Source of the DNA: Anthoceros angustus
Lineage: Eukaryota > Streptophyta > Anthocerotopsida > Anthocerotales > Anthocerotaceae
Reading direction: 5' to 3'
Length of the DNA stretch: 64,000 bases
Assembly: GCA_010909165.1 (NCBI GenBank)
Contig: MU008174.1
Coordinates: 186,001 to 250,000, forward strand
This document shows, in pieces, positions 36,166-47,967 of this stretch. The first letter of the stretch is position 1. Each line of letters opens with the position of its first letter. The notes under the pieces were generated by a model that was not told where the DNA came from, ran no database searches, and saw only the letters and a list, made by a program, of their open reading frames with translations. The translations under genes were made by a program, and so were the position numbers.

Positions 36166-37330
36166 TTATGTATAATACTTCTTGACCCTCCACCCATTGA
36201 CTCGGGTGGTAGTGGAGGTCCACCTAACTCTTGCGGTTGTCTTGAGCCATTCTTGAAGACTTGAGAACTTTGTATGGCCCCATCCATCGAAGGTGGAGCT
36301 TGCCGGAAAGTGCATGTACCTATTGTCGTCTGTGAGGCCAAGTCACCGGAACTACCCACTCTTGCTTCCGCAATTGTCATGCCATATTTTCCGTTTCGCT
36401 TTGAATATCACGCATGACGCTCAACGCCTGTTCCCCTATCCTCTGTATGTTTAGCGAAGGCGACAGGCGTTCGGTGACTTTCCTCTCGCCATGCGGTTAG
36501 TTTCCGGATCGCGGTGGGAATTTCAAACTCAATAGGCATTACCGGAGAATGGCCGTAGGTGAGGTAGTACGGTGTTTGTTGCGTCGTTATTTTCTCTGCA
36601 GTCCTGTATGCCCAGAGCGCGGAGTGAAGCTTAAGATCCCAATCGTACGCATATTCCACCGTTAGTTTGTTGAGGATCCTGCACAGGAGCCCATTCGCCT
36701 TTTCCGTTAATCCATTTGCCTTGGGATTATAAGGAGTCGTTTTCCTGTGGCGAGCGTTGAAGTAGATCGTCATATGAGATATAACCGTTGTGAAATGTGA
36801 CCCTCATCGTGACAAGCTCCAAGGGACAACCATATCAGTGATAATCATTCATAGAGGAACACAGCCACTACATGGTGTCTACTGCGGTGCTTGGGCTTCC
36901 ACCATACGCGTGCAATAGTCGTGGCCACGAGGATGTATTGGTTTTGTCGCGTCCTCGTTTTGGTATGGGACCAACAAAGTCTATTCCCCATTTCTCGAAT
37001 GGCGCCGGGGCCAATATCGGAACCATTGGCCATTGAGTGGTTGCGACGGTTTCCCAACCCTCGGCGGGCATCGCAGCGTTTAACAAACTCCTAGCATCAC
37101 GATGCATGGTTTGCCACCGATACCCGTTTCAAGCACCTTCTTGCACGTGATATGTGCGCAAAATGTCCTCCGCTTCCCCTCGTGCATCTCGGACTTTCGG
37201 ATAACTGCTCCTTGTTACCCATAACTTTGTCCGCCCATCCGGTCCCGATTCTGATTGTCTTTGCGTCGTACAAGCGGACGCGAATAGTGCCTAGCGCTGC
37301 TGGGGTTTGAAAGATCCGATGGTATTTTCC
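36166..37330 (-). pseudogene. Integrase, element B
   Basis: A better-preserved integrase than in element A. The C-terminal core carries KTTPYNPKANGLTEKANGLL and IPTAIRKLTAWREE (about 36430-36770, open for 121 codons). The core start has APAPFEKWGIDFVGPIP (about 36965-37015), and an HHCC-side segment EGWETVATTQWPMVP lies at about 37020-37070. The stop codon is at 36166-36168. The C-terminal module with an NGWRVKKYY ending is also present in the duplicated copy (stop 35051-35053). Confidence 0.75.
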
Positions 37331-37445
37331 CCGGTTCCAAGAATTCCATCATCTCCTCGTGAGTGGGCCTTGTGTATCCGTTCTCCCTTCTCATTTCTGC
37401 CGAGCCACCATTTACCCTCGCCTTATGGTTCGGCGTGCCGCCCCT

Positions 37446-38770
37446 CTAACTCATCATGACGAGCTTCATCGGAAAATCGTCGTTTTGGTCTGTGTAACCT
37501 CCTCTGTTTTCAGCCTCGAAATGTAATGCATTCACATGTTTACTCCCTCCTCTGGTCTCCACCGTGAGCGTGAATTCTTGCGGGAGTAGGATCCATCTTG
37601 CTATGCGTCCGGACAAGTCGGTTTGTTTACCGGTGTTTGAGGCGAAGTGGTCCACATGGAAGGCGAACTCGTGGGATAGCAAATAGTGGAAACTTGCGAA
37701 CCGAGTACACCATCCCAGCGCCTCCTCTCGGTGGTGGTATACTTCTTCTGCGTCGTGAGCTGCCTCCACATAATAGATTGGATAATCGTGCTTCTTGTCA
37801 TCCCTTTGGCTTAGAATGGTACCGATTGCATAGGCGGCGTCTACAAACACGTGGAACTTCTTGTTCGATCGGCCCCGTGGGTCTTGTGATCGGTGGTGCG
37901 AAGATCATTGAAGGCCTCCTCTCGTTTTTCGTCCATTCCCACTCCTGGTCCTTGCGAAGCAATTCTGTACAGCAGCGGAGCTGCCCTTCTGGAGAAATTC
38001 TTCACAAACCTTCGATAATAGCCTACCATCCCGAGGAATCCCTAAGCTCCTTGGTGGTAGGTGGCTTGAGGCGGTAATGATTTTGACCTTATCCGGTCGA
38101 CCTCTATCCCCAGCAATCGGTGCCCCAACAAAATACCCTCGGCATGCCGAAATAACACTTCTCGGGATGTAGACACAATTAGTCTGACACCGTTCGGACA
38201 TTTGCGAAGGTGGTTGAGGTGATCTTCGCTCCAAACACGCGAAGTCATCCAGAAGACCTCCATGAAGTCCCTAAGGTATTCCTTGAAAATCTTGACAACT
38301 CGCATGAAGGATCACGGTGCCCTGTTAATCCGAGCGCTCCGTTTGTAGGCATAGGTTCCCGATCAGTAGTGAAGGCATTGGTGGCCAATCACTCTCCACG
38401 AGATGTGGTTATACCGAATACCCATCCGAGAAGCAGGTAGACCATTCTCCACCGCAACTAAGTCCGATTATGTTGTCTATGAATGGAAGCGGGTAATGGT
38501 CTTTTTGGTCACCTTGTTTAACTTCCTCCAATCTGGCGGACCGTATCTTCCCTTACGCTTTTGGGAACCACCACAATTGGGGCTACCACTCCGATGTCAC
38601 AATAGGATATATGACGTCCGCAAGTAGAGCTCCAATTGTTCCTTTACCTTCGAATACTTTGGATTTAGCTTGTATTGCGGTATCCGGTGGCCGACACGGC
38701 TCGAGATCAATCTTGTGCTCCCCACTCCCTCGGTATACCCTTCATGTAACGTCAAAAGCAAAAACGTGGA
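37446..38770 (-). pseudogene. RNase H and reverse transcriptase, element B (first copy)
   Basis: RNase H is open at 37446-37850 (AYAIGTILSQRDDKKHDYPIYY-like start, then HREEALGW and LLSHEFAFHVDHFASN). RT follows upstream on the minus strand: IAGDRGRPDKVKIITA (about 38090), IFKEYLRDFMEVF (about 38260-38300) and the VPK..VAPIV side toward 38600. As in element A, the catalytic Asp pair lies just after a one-base frame break in a CTG/CAG context (38244-38257). Confidence 0.75.
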
Positions 38771-41760
38771 TAAATTCCATGCAATTTGTTTCATACCCCT
38801 TTCCAAGTGCATTCATCCTGTTGAAAACTTAAGGACCTTGCCGGGCAACACTTCCACATCCTTGACCTCATCCGTCTGCCACTCTCTCTCCACCGGCGGA
38901 TGTGATGCGAACCCTTCCTCCATGTCTTGGTTCTCCTTGGCGCATTCCCCATTCCGGAATAGGTCGTCGAGGTAAAGCGTGAGACACCCTCCTCGCACCC
39001 TCCAGTTTGTCGGATCGTCGCTCCCGGCTCACCTCTACTTCTTGTTCCTCGACCTCCGTCTGGTCTCCTCGATCCACCACGGGTTGTCAATTGTGACTCC
39101 ATAGCACCCTAATAGGTTGATGGAATGGGAATATCTCTCCGTGTCGTCCTCTTCATCGACCACGAAATATGTGCGAATGGGAATTTCTCCTTCTCATCCT
39201 CTCCCAGGTATCTTGAGGTGTATCCCTCCGTTTCGTGGGTGTCTCCCTCGTCGTATCTGCTCCAAGTCAAACATATCCTTCCTCCTTAATTTTGGGGTCC
39301 CAGTCCAGGTTTGAATCCCACTTCCTTTCTCGCCCCATTTGAAGGTGCAACGTGCCCCATACATCCATGTTCGTCAATGAGAACCTCATACCACAGCGCT
39401 TTTTGTTTAATGACCACGTAGTCCATGAGTGCGGAATGGTACCAATATGGGTTAGGACTCCGTCACTCCCCTACGGCGCCATTTTGGACATGTCCGCCAA
39501 CACCTTTGATGTATGTTCTATCGCAACCCAAGCTTCCGGTCTCCTCATCATGATGTTGACTCGACCGGAATCTAGCGGCACCTTCTTGATTACACATCCA
39601 TAATTTCTATCTGTAGCTCAGAGTCGTCCATCATGGCCACCATATTCACAGCAAGGGATTTCGGCCTTGGGGTGGAAAGGTTCCGTCTCTTCTTGGGTTG
39701 TGCCGCCTTCAATGCCCCAGTTCTTTGGCGGTCGCGGATTGTCCACGAGAAGTCGACGTTATCATGAACTTTTGGTCCATGATAGCGTCCAAATTGAAAG
39801 GAACACTGTTGTGCTTCTGTTTCTCCTTGCCAACCCCCCGTCATTTCAGCATGATGTCTTTGAGATGTTGCGGTCGTTGAAACATGGTAGGTGGCTTGAG
39901 GCGGTAATGATTTTGACCTTATCCGTCGACCTCTATCCCCAGCAATCGGTGCCCCAACAAAATACCCTCGGCATGCCGAAATAACATTTCTCGGGATGTA
40001 GACACAATTGGGTGTGACACCGTTCGGACATTTGCGAAGGTGGTTGAGGTGATCTTCGCTCAAACACGCAGAAGTCATCCGGAAGACCTCCATGAAGTCC
40101 CTAAGGTATTCCTTGAAAATCTTGACAATCGCATGAAGGATCACGGTGCCCTGTTAATCCGAGCGCTCCGTTTGTAGGCATAGGTTCCCGATCGTAGTGA
40201 AGGTTAGGCCAATCACTCTCCACGAGATGTGGTTATACCGAATACCCATCCGAGCAGGTAGACCATTCTCCGCAACTAAGTCCGATTATGTTGTCTATGA
40301 ATGGAAGCGGGTAATGGTCTTTTTGGTCACCTTGTTTAACTTCCTCCAATCTGACGTATCTTCCCTTACGCTTTTGGGAACCACCACAATTGGGGCTACC
40401 CACTCCGATGTCACAATAGGATATATGACGTCCGCACGCAAGTAGAGCTCCAATTGTTCCTTTACCTTCAGCGAATACTTTGGATTTAGCTTGTATTGCG
40501 GTATCCGGACTGGCACGGCACCCGGCTCGAGATCAATCTTGTGCTCCCCCCACTCCCTCGGTATACCCTTCATGTCTGTAACGTCAAAAGCAAAAACGTG
40601 GATAAATTCCGCCAACAGCTGTTTCATACCCCTTTCCAAGTCTGCATTCATCCTGTTCGAAAACTTAAGGACCTTGCCAGGCAACACTTCCACATCCTTG
40701 ACCTCATCCGTCTGTACCCACTCTCTCTCCACCGGCGCGGATGTGATGCAACCCTTCCTCCATGTCTTGGTTCTCCTTCGCGCATTCCCCATTCCGGAAT
40801 AGGTCGTCGAGGTAAACGTGAGACACCTCCTCGCACCCTCCGAGTTTGTCCGGATCGTCGCTCCCGGCTCGACCACCTCTACTTCTGTTCCTCGACCTCG
40901 TCCGGTCTCCTCGACCACCGGGTTGTCAATTGTGACTCCATAGCACCCTAATAGGTTGATGGAATGGGAATATCTCTCCGGTAATCGTCCTCTTCATCGA
41001 CCACGAAATATGTGCGAATGGGAATTTCTCCTTCTCATCCTCTCCCAGGTATCTTGAGAGGTGTATCCCTCCGTTTGTGGGTGTCTCCCTGCGTATCTCT
41101 GCTCCAAGTCAAACATATCCTTCCTCCTTAATTTTGGGGTCCCAGTCCAGGTTTGAATCCCACTTCCTTTCTCGCCCCATTTGAAGGTGCAACGTGCCCC
41201 ATACATCCATGTTCGTCAATGAGAACCTCATACCACAGCGCTTTTTGTTTAATGACCACGTAGTCCATGAGGTGCGGAATGGTACCAATATGGGTTAGGA
41301 CTCCGTCGGCTCCCCTACCGGCGCCATTTTGGACATGTCCGCCAACACCTTTGATGTATGTTCTATCTGCAACCCAAGCTTCCGGCGGTCTCCTCATCAT
41401 GATGTTGACTCGACCGGAATCTAGCGGCACCTTCTTGATTACACATCCGCAATTTCTATCTCAGAGCTCAGACCCCAGTCCATCATGGCCACCATATTCA
41501 CAAGGGATTTCGGCCTTGGGGTGGAAAGGTTCTCTCTTCTTGGGTTGTGCCGCCTTCAATGCCCCAGTTCTTTGGCGGTCTCCTCGACCACGAAATATGT
41601 GCGAATGGGAATATCTCTCCGTGTCGAGCGTTATCATGAACTTTTGGTCCATGATAGCGTCCGCCAAATTGAAAGGAACACTGTTGTGCTTCTGTTTCTC
41701 CTTGCCAACCCCACCGTCATTTCGCGGTAGCTGTTTGAGATGTTGCGGTCGTTGAAACAG
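38056..41760 (-). repeat. Direct duplication of RT-linker-PR in element B (~1.84 kb)
   Basis: At about 39896 the gag-proximal sequence (..GTTGAAACA) switches back to RT sequence (TGGTAGGTGGCTTGAGG, also at 38056). About 1.84 kb is repeated before gag resumes near 41750. GTAGGTGG is shared by both parents at the joint. The second copy is better preserved over the RT N-terminal part (40295-40918: a frame of about 207 codons with YPIVTSEWVAPIVVVPK and a WRKLNKVTKKTI motif). Confidence 0.8.
39430..39840 (-). pseudogene. Protease region, element B (two copies)
   Basis: The Asp-Ser-Gly-type site region lies near 39560. A second copy (about 41130-41480) reads MPLDSGRVNIM, with a residue missing compared with element A's DSGSGVNIM. 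The surrounding MSKMAPRGADGVLTHIGTIP segment is present in both. The missing codon again lies at CG-rich bases. Confidence 0.6.
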
Positions 41761-41769
41761 TGGCGGTAG

Positions 41770-43720
41770 GTGGGTGGGTCGTGGGTGGGTCGATGGCCAA
41801 AATACGGCCGTCTGTTCCGATTCTTGTCGGATCATATCCATAACCTTCCCGACATCGGGCGGAAGCGCCGACTCATCCTTTTTCCTCTTGCGGGTTTTCG
41901 CCCCATGTGTCGACTCGAGTCCCGCTGTCGTCCTCGTTTTGCACTTCACCCTCGAATCCAGCGGTCTCCTGCTAAGGGAGTTACACGTGATGCCATCCAA
42001 TCGCAACCTCGCGTTAAGTGTGGCGTTCGTGCCTTGCTCCCGTCCGGATTCGCATGCCCTTTTTTTGACTCCCATACCGAGTCCCTCGTCGGTTGTGGTT
42101 GGACTTCTCTTCCTTCCCTTTGATGAACGCCTCTTCCTCCTCACTTGCGGACGTTATGGAAGCTCCACTCCGTTCTTCTTCCTTTTTCCTCGCTCCCCTT
42201 CTTAGGGTGTCCGCCTTCCTCTCGCTCGTGTCCGAGCGACCATCGCGGGAGTTCCGTAATACCCACTATCCACATCCCCAACCCTTCCAGCTCCTCGGTG
42301 CAGCCTCGGAATCCTCCATCTGACCATGAGCGCATCTTGACTTGCATTGCGGCAGGCTTTCTTTGCGGGGTGGGTCGCCGTCGGAGGTTGAGCGATCCTC
42401 ACTGTTTTCGGTGTCTGGCGGAGGGGCGCCCTCGTGACTGATTGCTTGCGGTCCACACACCTTTCAAAATCACCATTCCTGGCGAGATGCGGAGGGGCAT
42501 CCAGCAAGATGCCCGAACCCTCGGCAATTGTAACATGGCACTCATTTGCGGGGTTCCTTGCCATCGATTGCGAATGCCCATGCACATGGGGTTTCGCAAA
42601 CTCGAGGTACAAAGTTTTGGTACCCAGAGATCGGTGTTGCCTCTTGAATTTGGTATGTATCTTCCAAGCACATCTCCTCATCCTCCTCCTCGTAGCCCAG
42701 TAGTTGCACTTTTGTTTGTGGACAGTTCGACCTCGAGTGCCCCTGCTGTCCACAAGTTGAGCAGAAGAGATTCGCCCGCGCTCCAGTAGCAACCCTTCTT
42801 CTATCATGGTCCTTGATGGCATTAAGATGGAGTTTCTCCAGTTTGACCATCATTTCCTCCATCTTGTTCCCTTGTTGCTCCACTTTTTTGGCTGCTGTTT
42901 CCACCTCTCTTCTCACACTCCGCGTCCTTTCGTGCATATAGCAGCTCCTTCCCTTTTGCACGTCGTCTTGTTTCCCAGTCATTTTTTCCCTTCTTCCTTC
43001 TATCCCTTCGGTTGCGCTCACCTTCTGACGAATTCTCCTCCGAATCCTCGCTGGTCTCCTCTTCCGTGGAGCTACCCGAGGAGTCAGTTGAAGAGCTATC
43101 CTCCTCCGCGGAACTGTCATCGGAGGACGAATAGTACTTCTTCTTCTTTTGTATTTCTTTTTGTCCTTCCGTGCGCCCTTGTTCGAGTTCTTCTTCTCTT
43201 CCGCGTTGGACTCCTCATAGTTCGGGCGACTTTAATCGATCCAAATCTTTCTCACTGAGGCGCGTGCCTTCCCATCTCCGCCCAATCCTCTTGCAAACCG
43301 GTGAATGGCCATTAGCTCGAGTGCGGACCGGCCCGATCCGTGGGTGGAACCTTTCCACATAAGCTGCGTGTCTCCTTCTTCCCTCTCCAGTCCCTCGAGT
43401 TTGGACAGACATATCCTTCCACATCGACCCCTCGAACCTTTCACAAAAGCTCTCTTCAAGGCCCCAAAGTAGGCGGGGTGTGGCGGAAGCTATGTACTCC
43501 CGCTTGTACCACTTGGCCGCTCCGCGTAAGACTCCATAAAGCAATGGGCACGATCGCATCCTCACGGTTGTGGCGTCAAGCGCTCGACAAACTCGTCGGG
43601 ATCCTCATGGCCCTTCTTTTCTCCATACAACGGGTAAGATTGCTTAGTAGTAACGAGCAGATCGCCATAACTACCGGGTAGTACTTTCAGCAGCTGCGGT
43701 AGTTGGCCACTACGTGCGGT
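41770..43720 (-). pseudogene. Gag of element B (single copy)
   Basis: The least rearranged Gag in the window. The frame at 42542-43120 is open for 192 codons. It carries an acidic/basic linker, knuckle 1 (CxxC..H..C around CGQQGHSRSNC, about 42730-42770) and the EEEDEEMCLEDTYQIQEATPI segment. Knuckle 2 and a Ser/Arg-rich C-terminus are at 42140-42540. The capsid side lies at 43215-43565 (YVERFHPR; KWYKREYIAS; FCERFEGSMWKDM). It ends toward the leader with LYGEKKGHEDPDEFVERL (about 43600). Confidence 0.75.
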
Positions 43721-44061
43721 GACCTCTACATTCACAGTTTGGACTGGCGGATCTAGGCAATGGGCGAGATCAAAAGACAAGGTGGGATCGGTACGGCCCC
43801 TTATGCATCGAGAGTTGGGAATCGAATCCGTTAAGATCCGATCCCTAGTTCCGAGTTGACTCCTGCCCCCTTCCTCGTCCGCAAGTGTGATCTCCGCCGT
43901 GCTCTCCTCGTAACTCTCTGCAATCTTTCCATGCTTGGCGTTGCCGTCTTGCGAGCGTTTCCCCAGTCGGATCCGAATCGCTTGTCTCCACGAGGCATCC
44001 ATCAATCTAGTAATGCTAGACTCTCGTAAGCTAGGGTTAGTCCTTCCTCGTCCTTGTGATT
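43720..44061 (-). other. Leader between primer site and Gag, element B
   Basis: Sequence between the primer site and the clear Gag frame, conserved with 26280-26633, 26990-27281 and 28790-29107. It keeps a partly open minus-strand frame (SLRESSITRLMDASVET-like) that may be the Gag N-terminus. I could not fix the Gag start codon. Confidence 0.45.
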
Positions 44062-44082
44062 CCATTCCCGGCAACGGCGCCA
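44062..44082 (-). other. Primer-binding site, element B (tRNA-Asp type)
   Basis: The minus strand reads TGGCGCCGTTGCCGGGAATGG, complementary to the 3' end of plant tRNA-Asp(GUC), three bases inside the LTR edge. This is the best-preserved primer site in the window. Confidence 0.85.
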
Positions 44083-45158
44083 AAATGTGGAGTGTGGATT
44101 CGTGTCCGGGGACACCGTGAGGTCCACATTCACCCTCAATGTCGTTGTAGGCTTAGGATTCGCTCCCAAGGGAATGGTTTGTGCCGAGGCGCTAACTTCT
44201 ATCGCTCGACCTTCACCTAAGTCAAGACTTACTTGCTATTACTCCTCTTACCTATCTACTCAACCACTACTACCCCCGACTTGTCTAGCTACCACACTCT
44301 TATTCCACGACCGCAAATCTCATTCCACGGCTGGGGCTCTCACCGGGTAGTTGCTTGACCACCGAGGTGGGTCCCACACCAAACCCTAGCGACTTATTTC
44401 CGGCGCCGGCGGATCCACCGCAGGCGTCCACGTGCGGATCCGGCTTTGTGCACTCCACACTTCATGCACACACACACCATTCCTAGGGACCTAAATTCCA
44501 CAAATCCTCACGCTCCACACACACACAAAGGCGCCACACTCACACAACTTTACAAGGGAACTGTTCCCCTTGCACTTCCACCAGACCGGTTTGGTTTCTT
44601 TTGGATTCACACAATCTCCGCTAGCCTCTCAATTAGTTCCCTTCTCAACCCTCTCACACCTCGCATCGCGTCTGATGTTTAGTCACTCCTTCACCCAATC
44701 TTCTCCCTCTCTCTCTCTCCCTCAATTCGCCCAGCTTCCAACCATCCACTCAACACTTCTCTCAATTGAACACAACTAGCGGGACAAGTGTGAAGGAAGA
44801 AGAACCCCAGGCGTCACGGCGTTGAGCAAGCTCCGGACCCGCCCGCCAATCCCTTGGTTTCCTCCTCCTTTGTCGGCAAGATTGCTTTATCACCCCTCCT
44901 CCCAGTGCGGAGCAAGCTCTCGACCACCCCTAGGGCGTCTCGCACACCGCCTCATCAATCGGACGTCTCCAACCAGCCACAGGCGTGGGGATCTCAACCA
45001 GAGTTATCGGCGTGAGGGACCTAATTCGCCCCTCTTATACATCGGTGGGGCACCACCGGATTTTAGGTCCTAAGATGGCTATCACGAAGGCGCCCACAAT
45101 TCGGGCGATCCTAGGTCGATCGACATCCTAACCAAATTATCTTTAGGTTGCTACCACC

Positions 45159-47667
45159 TCACCTCGCTGTCTGCGCCCTACCTCGACTTGGCCGTCGGCC
45201 TCGTCCTCCATTGCTGCCGCCACGAGCTCTCCGCCGCGCCCGGCTGGACGGGTTCTCCCACACTACTTCCACCTCACATCCTTCTGGGCGTCCGAATTTG
45301 AGGTGTACCACCTGGGCTTCCGCATCTTCCGGCCTATTCTTGAGGATTATTCGGTTCCTCGTCCACCCAAGCTGGACCTCCTCCTCGCTCAACTCCTCCA
45401 AAGTCGCCTCCGCGCATAATAGGAGCCAACCCCACACCGGCGCGGTGGTAGAAGTATGCACTTGGTCCTCACTTGCGATGGTAGGCCACGATCCCTCCTA
45501 TTTCCACACGCACATGGGCGGTGAGGTTAAGCACGCGTTCTCCATTCACATATAGACCGAGCACATAAGTTTCCTCATCCATGTGCCGTAATATAATAGG
45601 ACCCCTATGCGGTGAGGTGCTTACCCCTCCTCCGTAGGCTACACACAGTTGCTGGCCTATGTCCTCGCGGCGCCACGTCGCATCTGTCGCCCGCCCGCTT
45701 GGGTTGGTTGCGCCAATGTCGGTGGCGGTTTCGACTACGGTAGTGGACTCCACGGCCGTCGTTCGTTCGACAACCGCGGTAGGTGAGGTTTCGGCTACCT
45801 CGGTTCTTTGCTTCCTTCCGCTCGGTAGGCCTTCCTACTCGATCGTGGTCCTGCTACCCGCTTCCCTTCCCTTCCCTTTGTCTTTTCGGCCCGCCACGTG
45901 CCTCATCCGCTCCGCTTATATCGCTCCGCTAGCTTATGGGCCTTTTCCACGAGGCCGCTTCACGCTCTGGGCTCGCAACAACTCCCCATCTCTGGTTCGT
46001 CTGTGGGCATCCTTAATTTGAGCCATGAGTGCTTCCTGGCTCGTCATGGCTTGCAACTTCTCACAGGCCTGCACAAATCTTCTTGAATCTTGGCCCTTAT
46101 TTCCTCTAGGTTCCGCTTGTCTTCCTCCGATTGCTTGCGCTTGGCCTCCTCTTATCAAACGCCTTCACCACTTCCTCCGTCGCCCGAGCCGGTGAGAGCT
46201 AAAGCCGCTTGATCCAACAAATGCTTGGGCCGGATCGCCGTGGTCGGCTCACCAAGTCCACTTGTTGTGGCGGCCCGCGCCATCCCTCTCGAGAACTTTC
46301 CTCCCAGCAGTGCGCACCCTCACCAATTCGGTTGCATCCACCTCTGTTGCGGTGGAGTCCCTTGAAAATCTCTTCCCATCTTTGAGGAGGGTCCGCCTCG
46401 AGGTCAGCCCTAAACCCTCGGAGTTGATTCATCATCGCATCCGGTCGAAAATTGTCCTCGGATCGCGCCTCCTCTTACGCCACCTCCAAGCTGGTTTGGC
46501 TTTCATTTTCTAGCTGGCCGTTTTCGACACAGTGGCCGCGCATCCGCCTTCACCTTTTTCGATGCCGCCTTCACCCCGGTCTTCCTCCTTTTCTTTGGTG
46601 GGAATTTCCTTCTCCTCCTCCTTGCCGCCACCGACTCCCAGCTATCCGATTTTTCCTCCTTGGGCTCCTCCGCCTTCCACTTCACCTCCCTAACCGGCTT
46701 CCACATGTGGAGGGAGGCTACAATCTCCACCTCTGGCAGACAGTTAGCGTAAACATAAAGATGGACCAGAAATGGTGAGATTAGAGAGGGCCGAGGGGCA
46801 GAGGAAATCAGGTTCAACCTCTCTTCACACAGCTTGTCGAAGAGAATTCGCCCCCAATCGATCTTCGCCCCCTTGACCACTTCATGAAGGAGCGGCAAGT
46901 GGTCGGACAAATAATCCACTTCTTGTCTGCGAAACATAGGAGCCACTGGCGGACCCATCAAGCTGTTGCCAAATCCCTCGTCAACGGCCGTTGGGTTCGA
47001 ATTCGCCCGCTTTAACGGGCGGTGCTGCTGCCGTGCTTCTTTTCTGGGCGGCTCCATCACCAACCGCCCGCCTCCTCCTTGCCCATACACCCTTCTAACC
47101 ACTCCGGTCCCAATCCTGCGGCCGCTCTAAATCCCCTTTGTTCATCCTTGGTGTGCGCACACTCTGCACCAGTCCAGTTCATGTAATTCCACCGCTCTTC
47201 CATGAAACCCGGCTCCTTCACAGCTCCCAGCTCGAACTTTCCAATGATCCATGTTCGGCCATTGGGCAAGCACAATTCGGTGGTGACCTTGGGCGCCATC
47301 CCTCTCACGGTCTTCACGGTCTCGCGCCACAAACCAACGCCACCTCGCTGCGAATTTCACGGTCGGTCTCGAGTTCCTACCTCCTCGGCAAGGCGCGCTG
47401 TCATCGCGCCTTCCTCCTCTGCGTCGCGCCTCGCGATGTCGGCGGGGTTGAGCTCCTTCCCGCCGTCGTTGCGCCTCGCGCCTCCTGCGATCACGGTGCC
47501 CCGGACCGGCTCCTCGACCGTCGCGCTCCGCTCGCTCCGTCCGGCCGCCGTTGCGCTCCGTTGTTTGAGCGGGATTACATCATTCCTAGGGTTAAGTTTC
47601 CCGGGTTCCCCTACTCTGTTAAACCTCTCGACCGCTTCCACATCCCAATCCACAACCCCACACTCAT
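45159..47667 (-). pseudogene. LTR-encoded ORF (unknown protein, ~800 residues), reference copy
   Basis: The likely start is ATG at 47665-47667, about 65 bp after the LTR TATA box. Segments in order: GLWIGMWEAVER-like N-terminus; Arg/Glu-rich stretch; LAEEVGT; a conserved MAPKVTTE..QWPNMDHW..WNYMNW region (about 47160-47310); then an open frame of 199 codons (46503-47102) with FRRQEVDYLSDHLPLLHEVVK, FDKLCEERLNLI and LHMWKPVREVKWKAEEPKEE. After a Lys-rich linker come MMNQLRGFRA, a coiled coil, RGPIILRHMDEETYV plus LYVNGERVLNL (about 45540-45610), and EDAEAQVVHLKFGRP (about 45310). No domain is recognised. Residue-level similarity of all three LTR copies in the same frame supports coding. Frame breaks coincide with CAG/CTG/CG indels. 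Confidence 0.5.
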
Positions 47668-47730
47668 TCGGCTACCGGCGTCAGTCGACCCCAACTTATA
47701 GACTCTAATTATTCCAAACCCCCTATCTCA

Positions 47731-47739
47731 CATATATAG
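47731..47739 (-). promoter_or_regulatory. LTR C TATA box (5' LTR promoter)
   Basis: The minus strand reads TCTATATATGTGAG. This would be the active promoter of the outermost element. A 15-mer, TCCAT(G/A)GGCCAAGGA, occurs twice upstream in U3 (47762-47776 and 47829-47843) and could be a repeated enhancer element. Confidence 0.6.
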
Positions 47740-47967
47740 ACTTTTTAGGGAACATTCCGAGTCCATGGGCCAAGGAACACCAAATTCGGACCATTTATTT
47801 TCTAACCTAGGCAATAAAACAAAAGAACTCCATAGGCCAAGGACATTTTACTATGAATATCCCCAACTACCGTCAATCGACTTATTTTCACACCACTCTC
47901 GACCAAAAAACAAAAATTCACTTCAGAGCACATTTTAACAGGGGTTTCCGAGACTAGATCGTTTACA

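Larger units (their letters stand above)
7690..47967 (-). mobile_element. Composite Ty3/gypsy retrotransposon, LTR-internal-LTR-internal-LTR
   Basis: The 40.3 kb unit reads on the minus strand. LTR C (44086-47967) is the 5' LTR of element B. LTR B (26657 to about 36134) is shared. LTR A (7690-12983) is the 3' LTR of element A. Each LTR starts TGTAAACGATC and ends CCACACTCCACA on the minus strand. Primer sites match tRNA-Asp, and a polypurine tract abuts the LTR. Domain order is Gag-PR-RT-RNaseH-INT, hence Ty3/gypsy. The integrase ends in a GPY-type module (..NGWRVKKYY, stop) about 30 bp before the LTR, without a chromodomain. That and the tRNA-Asp primer point to the Tat/Athila-type non-chromovirus branch (inference). 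One outer CCCTC duplication implies one insertion, with the second internal region gained by recombination. Confidence 0.85.
44086..47967 (-). repeat. LTR C (5' LTR), the simplest copy, 3.88 kb
   Basis: Runs from TGTGGAGTGTGG at 44086 to GTTTACA at 47967, followed by the CCCTC target duplication. It has no internal large duplication and so gives the best LTR length estimate. Read on the minus strand, it has a U3 of about 230 bp with a duplicated 15-mer and a TATA box at 47731-47739. A coding region of about 2.5 kb follows, then about 1.05 kb of non-coding sequence with CT and CA microsatellites up to the primer site. Confidence 0.88.
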
